The position numbers were made by a program, and so were the translations under genes. Shown here piece after piece: positions 1-9,885 of a DNA stretch of 64,000 nucleotides. The notes under the pieces are model-generated. The model saw only the letters and a list, made by a program, of their open reading frames with translations, did no database searches and had not been told where the DNA came from. Source of the DNA: JADJOY01 sp046331705 [NCBI: bacterium] (GTDB taxonomy: Bacteria > JADJOY01). The DNA lies in contig JAXLQJ010000017.1 in the NCBI GenBank assembly GCA_046331705.1, positions 68,439 through 132,438 of the forward strand, given 5' to 3'. Position 1 is the first letter of the stretch, and every line of letters begins with the position of its first letter.

Positions 1-374
1 CGGTGGAAATGCTCACGGACCAGCCGCCAGCAAAACGCGTGGATCGTGGAGATGGAGGCGCGCGGCAGGAGCGCGAGCTGCTCGCGCACGGCGCGATCCT
101 CGCCGCGCTCGCCGAGCACGCGCTCGAGGCGCGCGGCGATTCGCTGGCGCATCTCCGCCGCCGCGGCTTCCGTGAAGGTCACCACCAGCATCCGGTCGAC
201 GGGCACCGGCGCATCCGGATCGAGCAATCGCTGGATCACGCGCTCGACCAGCACGGACGTCTTGCCCGAGCCCGCGGCGGCGCTGACCAGCACGTCGACG
301 TCGCGGGTGACGATCGCCTCGCGCTGCTCCGGCGTGAAACGCGCCAGGCTCGGGTCGCCCGGGCGCGCGCTCAC
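1..374 (-). CDS. addA: ATP-dependent helicase/nuclease subunit A (AddA), N-terminal part
   Basis: This is the start of a UvrD-type superfamily 1 helicase; the rest lies beyond the left edge. Reading leftward from a GTG at 374, the frame gives a Q-motif (FTPEQREAI), a Walker A box (AAAGSGKT), motif Ia ([12 protein letters not shown]) and motif Ic (STIHAFC), the order and spacing of AddA/RecB helicases. The GTG overlaps the stop codon of the neighbouring addB (GTGA), so the two are translationally coupled. AddAB unwinds and resects double-strand breaks to load RecA. Only about 124 codons are visible, so the C-terminal nuclease domain cannot be judged; the addB partner makes AddA far more likely than plain UvrD or PcrA. 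Confidence 0.9.
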   Translation of the reverse strand, partial: MSARPGDPSLARFTPEQREAIVTRDVDVLVSAAAGSGKTSVLVERVIQRLLDPDAPVPVDRMLVVTFTEAAAAEMRQRIAARLERVLGERGEDRAVREQLALLPRASISTIHAFCWRLVREHFH

Positions 375-3300
375 GGTGCGTGCTCCACGAGGCGTTCGAG
401 AAGCTCGCCGCGCGCCAGCGGCGTCAGCTCGACGTAGCCCTGCCCGCTCACCGCCGGATCGAATTGGCAGACGGGCTTCATCGAGCAATAGCCGCACGGC
501 GTACGGTCGCGCCCGAGCTTGTAGGGGCGCGCGGCGATCTCGCCCTTCAGGATGCGCACGCTGGCCTCGCTCGCGCGCCGCTCGACGTGCGCGAGCAAGC
601 GCGCGAGGTCGGCCGGGCTCGCCACGCTCCCGCGCTTCGAGGTCGAGCCGTCCTTCTTGATCTCCACCGGCAAGAGATCGGAGGCGCCTTCGGGCTCGGC
701 GCCCATCGCCACCAGCACCGCGGGATCGTCGACCACCACGCCCCGCATGCGGCTCTCCCGCCGCCACTTGCGTGCGGCCACCTCGCGCGGCGGACGCGCC
801 TCGTGGAGCGGCAACGGATCGTGCACCGGGAAGTAGAGCGCGCCCGCCGGCACGAGCGGACCACGCCCGAGACGCGTGCCGTGGGCGGTGACGACCAGCA
901 GATACGCGAGCAGCTGCAGGTCGAGGCCGTGGAACACCCGCGAATCCTCGAGCGCGCGCGGGCGGCGCTTGTAGTCGATCACTCGCGCCCAGGCGGTGCC
1001 GCCCTCGTCGACGTACACGTCCACGCGGTCGATCCGGCCGCGCAGCACCGTGGGCAGCGTGCCGGCCGGCACGGGGACCTCGAGGCCGGGCAGCACCCAT
1101 CCGGGCTCGCCGCCGCCACCGGTGCCGAACGGAAGCTCGACGGCGAGCGGCGCGAAACGGCCACGGCGCGCATGCTCGCCGAGGAGGCCCACGCTTCCCT
1201 CCAGCACTCGCTCCACGGCACCGACCAGATAGCGGTGCTGCGGATCGTCGAGCACCAGCTCGTTGCGCAGCCGCGGCGCCAACTCCGCGACGAGACGCGC
1301 CACGCGCCCGCGAGCATCGGCGTCCGAGACGTCCGCCCACGTCCGACCCTCGGCGGCGAAGCTCCGCACCAGGCGGCTCAAGACGGCGTGATTGAGCGCC
1401 CCCAGATCACTCGGCAAGAGCGCCGCGCTGGGGCGCTCGGCGAGGGCCAGGCCGTGGTTCGCGAAATGCTGGAAGGGACAGGCGGTGAACGACTCCAGCC
1501 GGCTGACGCTGGAGCGCAATCGCTCACGATCGGCGAACAGCGCCAGCGCCAGCTCGTCGCCGAGCGGCGCCATGCGACGCACGAGCTCGCCTTCGTGATC
1601 GAGGGCGGCGAACGGAGCCTGCGCTTCCGCGCGCCACCCCGGATCCGCCGCGATCCAGCGCGCCAGGCGGCGAGTCCGTGCGTCCGGCGCCACGCCGGCG
1701 TCGCGCGCGGCGCGCAACGAGCGGGCCACCGACGCGGCGAGCTCGCGCGGGCGGCTCGGATCTCGCATCGCCACCGCCGAGGACGGCTCGGGTGCGCGGC
1801 GCGCCGCGGGAAAGGCCGCGAGCAAGCGCCGCACGTCGGCGGCGGGCTCGAAGGCTCGGCCATCGTCGTCGGCCAAGGGATGGCTGACCCAAAGCCAGTC
1901 GGAGGCGCGCGTCAGCGTGAGGTACGCGAAATAGGAGTCGTGGAGCAGGCGCTCGCGCGCCGTCGCGCCGAGCGCGAGCCCGCGGGCGGCGAGCAGCTCG
2001 CGGTCGGCGTCGGTGAAGATCGGATCCTCGCTCGGCACCGGCGGGTAAGCCCCGTCGATCGCGCCCAGCACGAACGCGGCGCGCGTGCCCAGGTGCCGCG
2101 AGCGCTCGATCGTGCCGACCACCACCTGATCGAGCCCGGGCGGGATCATCCCGAGATCGAGCGATTCGAGGCCCGCCTCGAGGATCGCGAGGAAGCCGTC
2201 GAGTGTCTGCGGCTGATCGCCGAGCGCATCGACCAGCTCGTCGAGCAGCGCCACCACGCCGCGCCACGCCTGCTGATGCTCGCGGGCCTGCTCGGGCTGG
2301 CCAGCCGCGACCGCCTCCTGCGCCCAGCGCCCGAGCGTGGTGGCGACGTCGAGCGATTCGAGCAATCCCCACACCGCCTCGGCGAGCACGCGCGTGTCGA
2401 GGCGCGCGACCGCCGCGAGCCGCGCGCGCATCGTCGCGAGCGCCTCGACGGCACGGCGACGATCGCGATCGAGGCGCGCCAGCTCCGCCTGTGTCGCCCG
2501 ATCCAGCGGGCGATCCTCCTCGAGCGAGAGCTGGCGGACGAACCGCCACGGCGCATCTCCGTACCAGGCCTCTGCGCGGATGCCATGGGCGAGCGCGTAG
2601 CTCTCCAGACGGTCGACGACGTCGCGCTCGACCGCCACCAGGTCGGTGCGCAGGTAACGGAACACGGCCTCGTGGCGCCAATCGTGGGTCAGCACCTCGA
2701 GCGCGGCGCGCACGAGCTCCACCAGCGGGTGGTGCGGAATCGGACGGCGACGATCGACGAAGACCGGTACGCCGTGCTCCGGGAAGATCGCCTCGACGAG
2801 ATCGGCGTACGCGTCCAGATCTCGCAGCACCACCGCCATGTGGCGGTAGCGAATGCCCTCCTCGCGGGCGAGACGCAGAATCTCGCGTGCTGCGGCCTCG
2901 ACCTCGTCGCGCCGCCGCTTGAGCGGCGCCACGGTGATCCGCCGCACGTCCCCCCCGAACGCCGCCACGGGCGTCGTCTCGAAGAAGCTCGCCTCCAGGT
3001 GGGCCAGGTCCGGTGCCGCGTCGAAGCGAAACGGCGGGCGGCCGGCGCGATCGAGCAGCACGGGCGCCTCGAGCACGACACCGCGCCGCTTGGCGAGCGC
3101 TTGCAGCGCGACACTGGTCTCGAGCGAGGGATGAAAGAGATAGGTCGAATCGGAGAGCGTGGTCGGATCGGGTTCGCGTCGCGAATCGAGGAGCAGCGTC
3201 ACGCTCACCCGGTCGGCCACCGCCAGCAGCTCACCGACCACCTCCAGCTCCTCGGGCGTGAAACCCGCGAAGCCGTCGATCCACACCGACGCGCCGCGCA

Positions 3301-3895
3301 GCTGGGCGGAACGACCGAGGCCCGCCACCAGCAGACCCAACTGGACGTCGGGATCGGTGAAGCGATCCGCACAGTGATCCTCGAGCGCCTCGGTCAGCAG
3401 CGCCAGATCGCGCGCCTTGAGCGACAGCGTGCTCGGCCCTCCGCGCTCCGCCTCGAGCGCTGCGGCGCGCTCGCGCAGCGCCACCGCCGTCACGCCTTGC
3501 GCCCGAAGCTCGCGGATCGAGCCCGCGAGCCGCGGCGGCAGGCCGACGCGGTCGGCGAGGCGCCCGAAGACGAACAGCTCATCGCGATGCCGATCGAGCA
3601 ACGCCGCGAGCACCATGCGCTTGCCGAGGTCACCCAGCACCGGGCGCGCCGCGCCACCGATCTCCTGCAGCACACGCCACGCGAGCCGCCGAAAGCTCAA
3701 GACCTGGGCACGCGCGAAACCGCGCAACGGCTCGCTCGCGAGCAGCGCCTGCTCGGTCTGGAACGTCGCCTGCTCCGGGACCAGCACCACCAGCGGCGGT
3801 CCCGCGGGCCGACGCGCGAGCTCGGCCGCCACCTCGTCGAGACAGCGGCGGGTCTTCCCGGTCCCGGTTCGTCCATAAATGAAACGAAGTGTCAT
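371..3895 (-). CDS. addB: ATP-dependent nuclease subunit B (AddB)
   Basis: Second subunit of the AddAB recombination nuclease, 1174 residues from the ATG at 3895, close to the family's usual length. The protein opens with [16 protein letters not shown], a Walker A box right at the N-terminus as in AddB. Near the C-terminus are the PD-(D/E)XK nuclease core (VIDYKRR followed by LDLQLLAYL) and the four-cysteine iron-sulfur staple: one Cys in FTACPFQ and three in [10 protein letters not shown]. Longer in-frame starts exist up to 4024, but they would run into the divergent cyclase gene and put sequence before the P-loop, so 3895 is preferred. Its stop overlaps the addA start. Confidence 0.93.
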   Translation of the reverse strand: MTLRFIYGRTGTGKTRRCLDEVAAELARRPAGPPLVVLVPEQATFQTEQALLASEPLRGFARAQVLSFRRLAWRVLQEIGGAARPVLGDLGKRMVLAALLDRHRDELFVFGRLADRVGLPPRLAGSIRELRAQGVTAVALRERAAALEAERGGPSTLSLKARDLALLTEALEDHCADRFTDPDVQLGLLVAGLGRSAQLRGASVWIDGFAGFTPEELEVVGELLAVADRVSVTLLLDSRREPDPTTLSDSTYLFHPSLETSVALQALAKRRGVVLEAPVLLDRAGRPPFRFDAAPDLAHLEASFFETTPVAAFGGDVRRITVAPLKRRRDEVEAAAREILRLAREEGIRYRHMAVVLRDLDAYADLVEAIFPEHGVPVFVDRRRPIPHHPLVELVRAALEVLTHDWRHEAVFRYLRTDLVAVERDVVDRLESYALAHGIRAEAWYGDAPWRFVRQLSLEEDRPLDRATQAELARLDRDRRRAVEALATMRARLAAVARLDTRVLAEAVWGLLESLDVATTLGRWAQEAVAAGQPEQAREHQQAWRGVVALLDELVDALGDQPQTLDGFLAILEAGLESLDLGMIPPGLDQVVVGTIERSRHLGTRAAFVLGAIDGAYPPVPSEDPIFTDADRELLAARGLALGATARERLLHDSYFAYLTLTRASDWLWVSHPLADDDGRAFEPAADVRRLLAAFPAARRAPEPSSAVAMRDPSRPRELAASVARSLRAARDAGVAPDARTRRLARWIAADPGWRAEAQAPFAALDHEGELVRRMAPLGDELALALFADRERLRSSVSRLESFTACPFQHFANHGLALAERPSAALLPSDLGALNHAVLSRLVRSFAAEGRTWADVSDADARGRVARLVAELAPRLRNELVLDDPQHRYLVGAVERVLEGSVGLLGEHARRGRFAPLAVELPFGTGGGGEPGWVLPGLEVPVPAGTLPTVLRGRIDRVDVYVDEGGTAWARVIDYKRRPRALEDSRVFHGLDLQLLAYLLVVTAHGTRLGRGPLVPAGALYFPVHDPLPLHEARPPREVAARKWRRESRMRGVVVDDPAVLVAMGAEPEGASDLLPVEIKKDGSTSKRGSVASPADLARLLAHVERRASEASVRILKGEIAARPYKLGRDRTPCGYCSMKPVCQFDPAVSGQGYVELTPLARGELLERLVEHAP

Positions 3896-3926
3896 GCAGG
3901 CGAGTTTTCCACGCGCGGGCCATGCG

Positions 3927-5858
3927 ATGATACTCGCAGTGGACGCACGATCGAGCGACGACGATCCTCGCCGTGACATGCGCGGCGGGACGCCGGCGTC
4001 GAGCAGGGCCCCTTGGCTCGGCATGGCGCTCTTCGCTCTCGGCTACTTCGCGTCGGCCGAGATCGGCCACCTGCTCTCGATTCATGGCGACGAGCTCGGA
4101 CAGTCGTTCGCCACGCTCTGGCCGCCGAGCGGCCTCTACGTCGCCGCGCTGCTGCTCGCCGAGCGGCGCCACTGGCCCGCGCTGGCGCTGGTCGCGCTGC
4201 TCGCCAACTCGGGATCCGACGTTCTCGTCCACGCACAAACGCCGCGATTGAGCCTCGCATTTTGGTGCGCGAACACCGTCGAGGCCGCCGTCGGCGCGAG
4301 CCTGGTGCGACGTTTCTTCGGCGCCCCGTTCATCGAATGGGGCGTGCGGCACGTGCTGGGGTTCGCCGCGCTCTCGGTGGGACTGGGGGCCGCGGCTGCG
4401 GCGCTCCTCGGCGCCACGGCGCTGGTGCGGACGCTCGGCGGCGATCTCGGAACCGCCTTCGCGGTGTGGTGGTCGAGCGCCGCGATCGGGCAGCTGGTGG
4501 TGGCGCCGGCGGTGCTCGCGTTCCACTCCCGCGTGCAAAAGCTCGCCACCACCACGATCCCGCCGCTGCGCGTCGTGGAGGGCTGTGTGCTCGCGGTGGT
4601 GCTGGCGCTCCTGGCGGAGCTCGTCTTCGGCCAGCAGTCGCGCCCCATCGCCTTCGCCGTGTTTCCGGTGATGATGCTCGCGGCGCTGCGCTTCGAGATC
4701 GCCGGAGTCGCCTTCTCCACCACCATCCTCGCGAGCATCTGCATCGTGAACACCGGCGCTGGGCGCGGGCCGTTCGCCGCGGCCACCGCATCGATCCCGG
4801 AGCGCGTGGTGCTCGCCCAGAGCTTGCTCAGCCTGGCGGCCTTCTCGTCGTTGGTGCTGGCCGCCGCGGTCCGCGAACGGCGCCGCGCCGAGGCCGCTAG
4901 CCGCGCCGACGAGGCGCGCTATCGCGACCTGTTCGAGAACATGCGCGAGCTGGTGCAGATCGTGCGCCGCGATGGCTCGCTGGTGCAGGTCAACCATGCG
5001 TGGCAGCGCGTGCTCGGCTACGGCGACGCCGAGCTCGGGCGGCTCGACGTCTTCGACGTGATCCATCCGGAGGACCGGGACCACTGTGCCAAGCTGCTCG
5101 AGCGCGTGCTCGCGGGCGAGGACGTGGGGCGCATCCAGGCGCGCTTCGTCGCCAAGGACGGGCGCGTCGTCGAGGTGGACGGCACGAGCCGGCGCCACCT
5201 GCACGGCGATCTGGAGGCGCTCAGCCAGGCGGTCTTCCGCGACGTCACCGAGGAGCGCGCCCGCAGTCGCGAGCTCGAGCGAGCCCAGCAGGACCTCGAG
5301 CGCGCCAATCACGAGCTACGGCGGCTGGCGGCGACCGACGCGCTCACCGGCCTCAACAACCGCGGTGCGTTCGAGGAGCATCTGCCGCGCGAGATCAACC
5401 GCGCCTTCCGCTACGCGACCGCGCTGTCGCTGGTGATCCTCGACGTCGACCACTTCAAGCTCTTCAACGACCGTTTCGGACACTCGGCGGGCGACGACGT
5501 GCTTCGCACCGTGGCGCGCATCGTGCGCGCGACTGCACGGGCGACCGACTTCGTCGCGCGTTACGGCGGCGAGGAGCTCGTCGCCATCCTGCCTCACACC
5601 GACGAGGTGGGGGCGCTGGCACAAGCGGAGCGCTTCCGCGAGGCGGTCGCGGGCTGGGCATGGACGCTTCGGCCGATCACGGTGAGCGTCGGCGTGGCGA
5701 CCCTCGCGACCGACCCGATGGAACCCGGGCTGCTCGTGGCGCTCGCGGATCAAGCGCTCTACCGCGCCAAGCAAGCGGGGCGAAATCGCGTCGAGAGCGC
5801 GGGGCGCGCCTCGCAGCTGGCGAGCCCGTTCAACGCCGCGACGCCCGATCGCCCCTGA
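3927..5858 (+). CDS. MASE1-PAS-GGDEF diguanylate cyclase
   Basis: Membrane-bound c-di-GMP synthase of about 643 residues. The first 300 residues are strongly hydrophobic with several membrane segments (MASE1-type sensor). A PAS domain follows at about residues 330-450 (LFENMRELVQIVRRDG), then a short helical linker and a GGDEF domain from about residue 470 (TDALTGLNNRGAFEEH). The active-site motif is GGEEL, an accepted variant, and an RATD sequence five residues upstream matches the RxxD inhibitory site, so product inhibition is likely. The gene is divergent from addB; a start at 3879 would overlap addB, so ATG 3927 was chosen, with 3978 also possible. The ligand sensed is unknown. Confidence 0.85.
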   Translation: MILAVDARSSDDDPRRDMRGGTPASSRAPWLGMALFALGYFASAEIGHLLSIHGDELGQSFATLWPPSGLYVAALLLAERRHWPALALVALLANSGSDVLVHAQTPRLSLAFWCANTVEAAVGASLVRRFFGAPFIEWGVRHVLGFAALSVGLGAAAAALLGATALVRTLGGDLGTAFAVWWSSAAIGQLVVAPAVLAFHSRVQKLATTTIPPLRVVEGCVLAVVLALLAELVFGQQSRPIAFAVFPVMMLAALRFEIAGVAFSTTILASICIVNTGAGRGPFAAATASIPERVVLAQSLLSLAAFSSLVLAAAVRERRRAEAASRADEARYRDLFENMRELVQIVRRDGSLVQVNHAWQRVLGYGDAELGRLDVFDVIHPEDRDHCAKLLERVLAGEDVGRIQARFVAKDGRVVEVDGTSRRHLHGDLEALSQAVFRDVTEERARSRELERAQQDLERANHELRRLAATDALTGLNNRGAFEEHLPREINRAFRYATALSLVILDVDHFKLFNDRFGHSAGDDVLRTVARIVRATARATDFVARYGGEELVAILPHTDEVGALAQAERFREAVAGWAWTLRPITVSVGVATLATDPMEPGLLVALADQALYRAKQAGRNRVESAGRASQLASPFNAATPDRP

Positions 5859-5882
5859 GCACCCGCCGCGAGGTGGCGGCGT

Positions 5883-6863
5883 TCACGCGCGCGGCGGCGC
5901 GTTCGCGGCCGGTGCCGCGACCACCCGATTGCGCTGCTCGCCCAGGTCGAGCCGGCCATCGGGCGTCCGGATGCGGCTCGTCACGACGTCCCCGGGGCGG
6001 AGGTAGCGCGCGCTGCGCTCCTGGGAGCGCACGAACAGCTTCCACCGCAACGGCTCGGGCAGCAGATTCGCCACCCACCGCGACGCGGCCCCGGGGATCG
6101 CGAGCGCGACTCCGCCCGGGGTGCCGGTGGCGATCACGTCCCCGGGTGCGAAGTCCTGCAAGCCCGAGAGCTCGGTCAACGTCGCCGCCGGACCGAACAG
6201 CAGGTCCGCGACCCGACCGTGCTGGCGGGTCTCGCCGTTGACCGCGAGCGAGAGCTCGAGGTCGCCGAGGCACGCGAAATCCTCGCGATCGAGCAGCGTG
6301 AGCCAGGGCCCGGTGGGCGCGAAGCTGCGGTAGCTCTTGCCCTTGTAGAACTGCGATTGCGGGATCTGGACGTCGCGCGCGGAGACGTCGTTGAGGATCG
6401 CCACCGCGGCCACCAGCTCCGGCAGGCGCTCCGCGGTGACGTCGAGCGGGCCGTCGATCGCGCGGCCGACGACGAGCGCGAGCTCGATCTCGTAGTCGAG
6501 AAGCCGCACGTGCGGCGGCCGCACGATGTCCGCGCTCGCCGCGCTCAACGAAGACGACGCCTTGCGGAAGAACATGTTGAAGGTCTGCCGGCGCGGGTCT
6601 TGGCCGATCTCGGCCAGGTGGCTCCGATAGTTCATCCCCTGACAGACGAGCTGCTGGTTGGAGGTGATCGGGCAGAGCACCTCCACGTCACCGAGCGGAT
6701 GAACGGCGGGCGCGCCGGCCAAGGCACGGGCCCGCTCGGCGCCTCGCAGGATGAAGTCCCCAGTGGTCGCGAAATCGCCGGGAACGGGCACGATGCCGTC
6801 GCCGCGGACGACGCCGAATCCGACGACGTCGCCCCGTCGATAGCGCACGGTGTTGATCGCCAT
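5883..6863 (-). CDS. Fumarylacetoacetate hydrolase (FAH) family protein
   Basis: A 326-residue FAH-fold enzyme, the family that hydrolyses or isomerises beta-diketo acids and hydroxydienedioates at the end of aromatic and heteroaromatic breakdown. Diagnostic parts are the metal-binding glutamates in LLDYEIELALVVGR, the KGKSYRSFAPTGPWL segment, and GDVIATGTPGGVALA near the C-terminus. A GAGGAG ribosome site sits four bases before ATG 6863. It lies 15 bp behind the FAD hydroxylase in an apparent three-gene operon, so hydroxylation followed by C-C or ring-product hydrolysis is a reasonable inference. The substrate cannot be read from sequence. It converges on the diguanylate cyclase gene. Confidence 0.88.
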   Translation of the reverse strand: MAINTVRYRRGDVVGFGVVRGDGIVPVPGDFATTGDFILRGAERARALAGAPAVHPLGDVEVLCPITSNQQLVCQGMNYRSHLAEIGQDPRRQTFNMFFRKASSSLSAASADIVRPPHVRLLDYEIELALVVGRAIDGPLDVTAERLPELVAAVAILNDVSARDVQIPQSQFYKGKSYRSFAPTGPWLTLLDREDFACLGDLELSLAVNGETRQHGRVADLLFGPAATLTELSGLQDFAPGDVIATGTPGGVALAIPGAASRWVANLLPEPLRWKLFVRSQERSARYLRPGDVVTSRIRTPDGRLDLGEQRNRVVAAPAANAPPRA

Positions 6864-6878
6864 GGTCTCCTCGCCGTC

Positions 6879-8564
6879 TCAGCCGAGCACGCGCTCGAGG
6901 GCTTGCCGGATCGCCGCGCGCGGGTCGGCGACCGACGAGCGGCTGCGCCACGCCACGTGCCCGTCGGGACGGACCAGGATGGCGCCGTCGCGCTCGATCT
7001 CGCGCACCCGCTCCCAGTGACCGTCCGGGTCCCGGATGTCCCCGCCGATCGCGACCGACGTGAGCCACGCATGCCCGAGGGCGGCGACCGCTTCCGACCA
7101 GGCAGGGGCGGACGCATCGCTGACCAGCGTGAATCGATCGTAGCCGAGCAAGTCGAGGCTCGAGATCCGTCGGCCATCGCGCTCGAGCCAGGCATGGGGC
7201 AGGCGCGCGCCTGGCCGCGTCGTGGGCACGAAGTCGCGCACCGGGCTCGCGCCCATCGGTCTCGCCGAGCCATCGGGAACGACGGCGCCGCGCTCGTACG
7301 AGAAGCCGATCTGCAACGCCAGCATGTCGAAGTGGTCTTGCTGGCTCGCCAGGCTCGCGGCGAGCCGCTCGCGATCCGGCCCGGGCGCGCGCAGCGCCGC
7401 GACGCGCTCCCCGTCGTGCTTGGGCTCGCCGTTCAAGCCGGCAGCCTCCACCACGTCCATCAGCTTCACGGCGTTCGTGAAGCTCTGCTCGGCGTTGCGC
7501 TCCGCCACCGGACGGCGTTCGGCCTCGTAGGTGTCGAGCAACGCGGGCGCGGCGCGGCCTTCCTCCACCGCGCGGATCTTCCAGACCAGGTTGTGCGCGT
7601 CCTGGACGCCGGTGTTGAGGCCGAGCCCGCCGCTCGGCGGGAAGCGGTGCGCTGCATCCCCCAGCAAGAACACGCGGCCGGAGCGATAGCGCTCCGCGAC
7701 CTGCGCGGTCATGGTCCAGGTGCTGACCGTCTTCACCTCGAGCGGCACGTCGTCGCGGCCGAGCGCGCGCCACACGATCGCGCGGCAGCGCGCCTCACCG
7801 AAGTCGGCCAGCGTCTCGGCGTCGGGATCGTACGGGTGCATGAACACCCAGGTGCGGTCGATCTCGTGCGCCACGAACGCGCCGGTGGCGGTGGGATCGA
7901 GCACCCAGTAGAGGATCGCGGGTCGCTCGGCGACCAGCGGGCGCAGCGCGGCCTCGAAGTGGATCATCACGAAGCTCTGGATCCGCTCCGGTCCCATCAG
8001 CTCGATGCCGTGCCGGGCGCGGACGCGACTGCCCGCGCCGTCGCAGGCGAGGAGGTACTTCGAGCGGATCGAGTACGTGACGTCGCGCGCCAGGTCTCGC
8101 ACCGTGGAGGTCACGCCGCCCTCGTCGGGCTCGCATCCCTCCCATTGGTGGAGTCGGTGCAAGCGCGCGCGGCTCTCGCGCCGAAGCCGTTCGAGCAGGA
8201 TGGGCTCGAAGAGATGCTGCGAGAGGTTGGCGATGGGCGTCGGCGTCACGTCGAGGACTCCGTCGTCCTGACGCTCGTAGGGGAGGCTGCCGAGCTCGTG
8301 ACCGGCGAGCGTCGTCACCCAGCGCACGCGTCCGCCGTCCGCTGCCGGCGTGGCGCGCGCGCGGATGGCGTCCATGTCCACGCCCAGCGCGCGACAGATC
8401 TCGAGGGTGCGCGGATTCACGACGTGGGCTTGCGGTGCCTGGTGCGGCCCGTCGCGCCGCTCCACGATCCACGCGTCGATGCCCTGCTGGGCGAGCAGGA
8501 TCCCAGCGGCGAGCCCGACCGGGCCCGCGCCCACGATCAGCACGGAAACGTCGATCTCTCGCAT
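6879..8564 (-). CDS. FAD-dependent aromatic hydroxylase (MhpA/PHBH-type monooxygenase)
   Basis: A 561-residue class A flavoprotein monooxygenase. It begins with a Rossmann dinucleotide site (VLIVGAGPVGLAAGILLAQQ) and carries the second FAD motif LLGDAAHRFPPSGGLGLNTG, followed by VQDAHNLVWKI. A C-terminal thioredoxin-like extension (ends WRSRSSVADPRAAIRQALERVLG in part) is of the kind seen in phenol and 3-hydroxyphenylpropionate hydroxylases. ATG 8564 is preceded by a GAGGGGG ribosome site. Its position between a small membrane protein and an FAH-family hydrolase supports a role in degrading an aromatic or polyketide-like compound, but the substrate is not known. Confidence 0.87.
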   Translation of the reverse strand: MREIDVSVLIVGAGPVGLAAGILLAQQGIDAWIVERRDGPHQAPQAHVVNPRTLEICRALGVDMDAIRARATPAADGGRVRWVTTLAGHELGSLPYERQDDGVLDVTPTPIANLSQHLFEPILLERLRRESRARLHRLHQWEGCEPDEGGVTSTVRDLARDVTYSIRSKYLLACDGAGSRVRARHGIELMGPERIQSFVMIHFEAALRPLVAERPAILYWVLDPTATGAFVAHEIDRTWVFMHPYDPDAETLADFGEARCRAIVWRALGRDDVPLEVKTVSTWTMTAQVAERYRSGRVFLLGDAAHRFPPSGGLGLNTGVQDAHNLVWKIRAVEEGRAAPALLDTYEAERRPVAERNAEQSFTNAVKLMDVVEAAGLNGEPKHDGERVAALRAPGPDRERLAASLASQQDHFDMLALQIGFSYERGAVVPDGSARPMGASPVRDFVPTTRPGARLPHAWLERDGRRISSLDLLGYDRFTLVSDASAPAWSEAVAALGHAWLTSVAIGGDIRDPDGHWERVREIERDGAILVRPDGHVAWRSRSSVADPRAAIRQALERVLG

Positions 8565-8575
8565 GACCCGCCCCC

Positions 8576-9016
8576 TCACGCCTGCCCGCGGCGAGCGCGG
8601 ATCAGCAGGGCGATGGCGGCGCCGATCATGGCGGTGAAGATCGAGAACCCGAACACGTTCTCGTCCCAGCCGAAGATCTTCACGTGGATGCCCGGCACCG
8701 CGATCACGCCGACGTAGAGGGGGCACAGGAAGAACGCGATCCAGAACCCCGCGAGGTTGCAGCACTGCAGCGCCGCCGCGAGGTGGACGTCCCGCACGTC
8801 GCGGGGCCGGCGCAGCCACAGCAGGTAGAGATTCACCAGCCCGGAGGTGCCCATGAAGCCCATCAGCCACACCAGGTGAACGCGGGCGTGGCCATCCCAG
8901 AACGGGTTCATGAGATGGCTCACACCCGAGTCCCGAACGATGGGCCCGAAGAACTCGAGCGCGGTGAGCGTGAGCAAGACCCTCGCGATCCCCACCGGAT
9001 CGCGTCCAGACAGCAT
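8576..9016 (-). CDS. Small integral membrane protein of unknown function
   Basis: A 146-residue protein with about four hydrophobic segments (for example ARVLLTLTALEFFGPIV and the region around WLMGFMGTSGLVNLYLLWL), ending in a basic tail. I do not recognise a family. ATG 9016 is preceded by GGAGGAA at a good distance; an upstream in-frame start at 9052 has no such site. It is the first gene of the operon with the FAD hydroxylase and the FAH hydrolase, 11 bp from the hydroxylase, and faces the TetR gene across a shared control region. A role in uptake or membrane partitioning of a hydrophobic substrate is only a guess. Confidence 0.7.
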   Translation of the reverse strand: MLSGRDPVGIARVLLTLTALEFFGPIVRDSGVSHLMNPFWDGHARVHLVWLMGFMGTSGLVNLYLLWLRRPRDVRDVHLAAALQCCNLAGFWIAFFLCPLYVGVIAVPGIHVKIFGWDENVFGFSIFTAMIGAAIALLIRARRGQA

Positions 9017-9067
9017 TCCCACGGTTCCTCCGTCGTGCGGGCGGCAGTGCATGCGCCCCGCGTTGAG

Positions 9068-9083
9068 TTATTCACATGAATAA
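9068..9083. promoter_or_regulatory. Perfect palindrome, probable TetR operator 1
   Basis: TTATTCACATGAATAA is a perfect 7-bp inverted repeat with a 2-bp centre. It lies just upstream of the left-facing catabolic operon, in the gap shared with the divergent TetR gene, and is AT-rich in otherwise GC-rich DNA. A second, weaker copy lies exactly 50 bp to the right. Confidence 0.65.
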
Positions 9084-9117
9084 TTAAGCGCATCAGCAAT
9101 ACCGCCGCCGGAAGCAA

Positions 9118-9133
9118 CTTGTCAAGTGAATAA
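9118..9133. promoter_or_regulatory. Imperfect palindrome, probable TetR operator 2
   Basis: CTTGTCAAGTGAATAA keeps the right half-site TGAATAA exactly and 4 of 7 positions of the left half-site of operator 1. Centre-to-centre distance between the two sites is 50 bp. It overlaps the inferred -35 region of the TetR gene, so occupancy would block that promoter (autoregulation). Confidence 0.5.
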
Positions 9134-9147
9134 GATTGACCTACGCT
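9119..9147 (+). promoter_or_regulatory. Probable sigma-70 promoter of the TetR gene
   Basis: TTGTCA (9119-9124) and TACGCT (9142-9147) are separated by 17 bp. Transcription would start at about 9154-9157, at or next to the ATG at 9157, and no ribosome binding site precedes that ATG. A leaderless mRNA is therefore likely. Confidence 0.4.
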
Positions 9148-9156
9148 CGGATCGTC

Positions 9157-9885
9157 ATGGCCCCGCGCGTCCGTTCGAGAGCCACGGCCCGCGCGCGTGC
9201 GGGCGCGGCGGCGCCCGCGTTCGACCGCGGCGAGGAGACGCGCGGCCGCATCGTTTCCGCGGCACTCCACTCGTTCGCGGAGCGCGGCTTCGATGGCGCC
9301 TCCACCCGCGAGATCTCCGGCCTGGCGGGCGTGAACCAGGGGCTCATCACCTACCACTTCCGCAGCAAGGAAAGCCTGTGGAAAGCGGCCGTCGACTCGA
9401 TGTTCGCGGAGCTGGCCCAGGAATTCGGCGAGCTCGCCAGCGAGATCAGCGCCGTCGACGTCCGCGAGCAGCTCCGCGAGCTGGTCGTCCGCTGGGTGCG
9501 CTTCGCCGCTCGTCACCCCGAGCAGATGCGGATCATGGTCCAGGAGGGCAAGGCCGACGGACCGCGCCTGCGCTGGCTGGTGTCACGCCACCTGAAGGGC
9601 TTCTACGCGCTCTTCGAGGCGCTGGTCGCGCGCGCCCGAGCCGCCGGTCTCGTCGCCGTGGACCTGCCCACCGCCCACCTCTATTACATCGTGATCGGCG
9701 CGGCCTCGACGATCTTCACGGCCGCCCCCGAGTGCAGACGACTCACGGGCCACGACCCCGAGAGCGAGGAGGCGATCGAGGCGCACGGCCGCGCCTTGGT
9801 CACGCTCTTGTTGGGCGCGCGACCCGAATCTACGGCGCCCGGTCGCTCCACGCTGCCGTCGAGCGCTGCTCGACGCCGTCGTTGA
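9157..9885 (+). CDS. TetR/AcrR family transcriptional regulator
   Basis: A 242-residue regulator. The N-terminal helix-turn-helix runs from about residue 25 to 85 ([42 protein letters not shown]), with a helical ligand-binding C-terminal domain. It is divergent from the hydroxylase/FAH operon and sits next to two palindromes matching its expected type of operator, so it probably represses that operon and itself. A TTG at 9136 is an alternative start; ATG 9157 fits the inferred promoter. Its last 56 bp overlap the end of the convergent beta-helix gene. Confidence 0.88.
   Translation: MAPRVRSRATARARAGAAAPAFDRGEETRGRIVSAALHSFAERGFDGASTREISGLAGVNQGLITYHFRSKESLWKAAVDSMFAELAQEFGELASEISAVDVREQLRELVVRWVRFAARHPEQMRIMVQEGKADGPRLRWLVSRHLKGFYALFEALVARARAAGLVAVDLPTAHLYYIVIGAASTIFTAAPECRRLTGHDPESEEAIEAHGRALVTLLLGARPESTAPGRSTLPSSAARRRR

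Noticed and set aside
3879-3926. Upstream start for the diguanylate cyclase
   Set aside because: It would overlap the start of the divergent addB gene and adds residues without similarity; ATG 3927 gives a clean gap.
380-3976. A long open frame on the plus strand opposite addB
   Set aside because: The frame is open only because of the very high GC content; its translation is Arg/His/Gln-rich without motifs, while the minus strand has complete AddB signatures.
6219-8717. A long plus-strand frame opposite the hydroxylase
   Set aside because: No family motif; the minus strand carries clear FAD motifs over the same bases.
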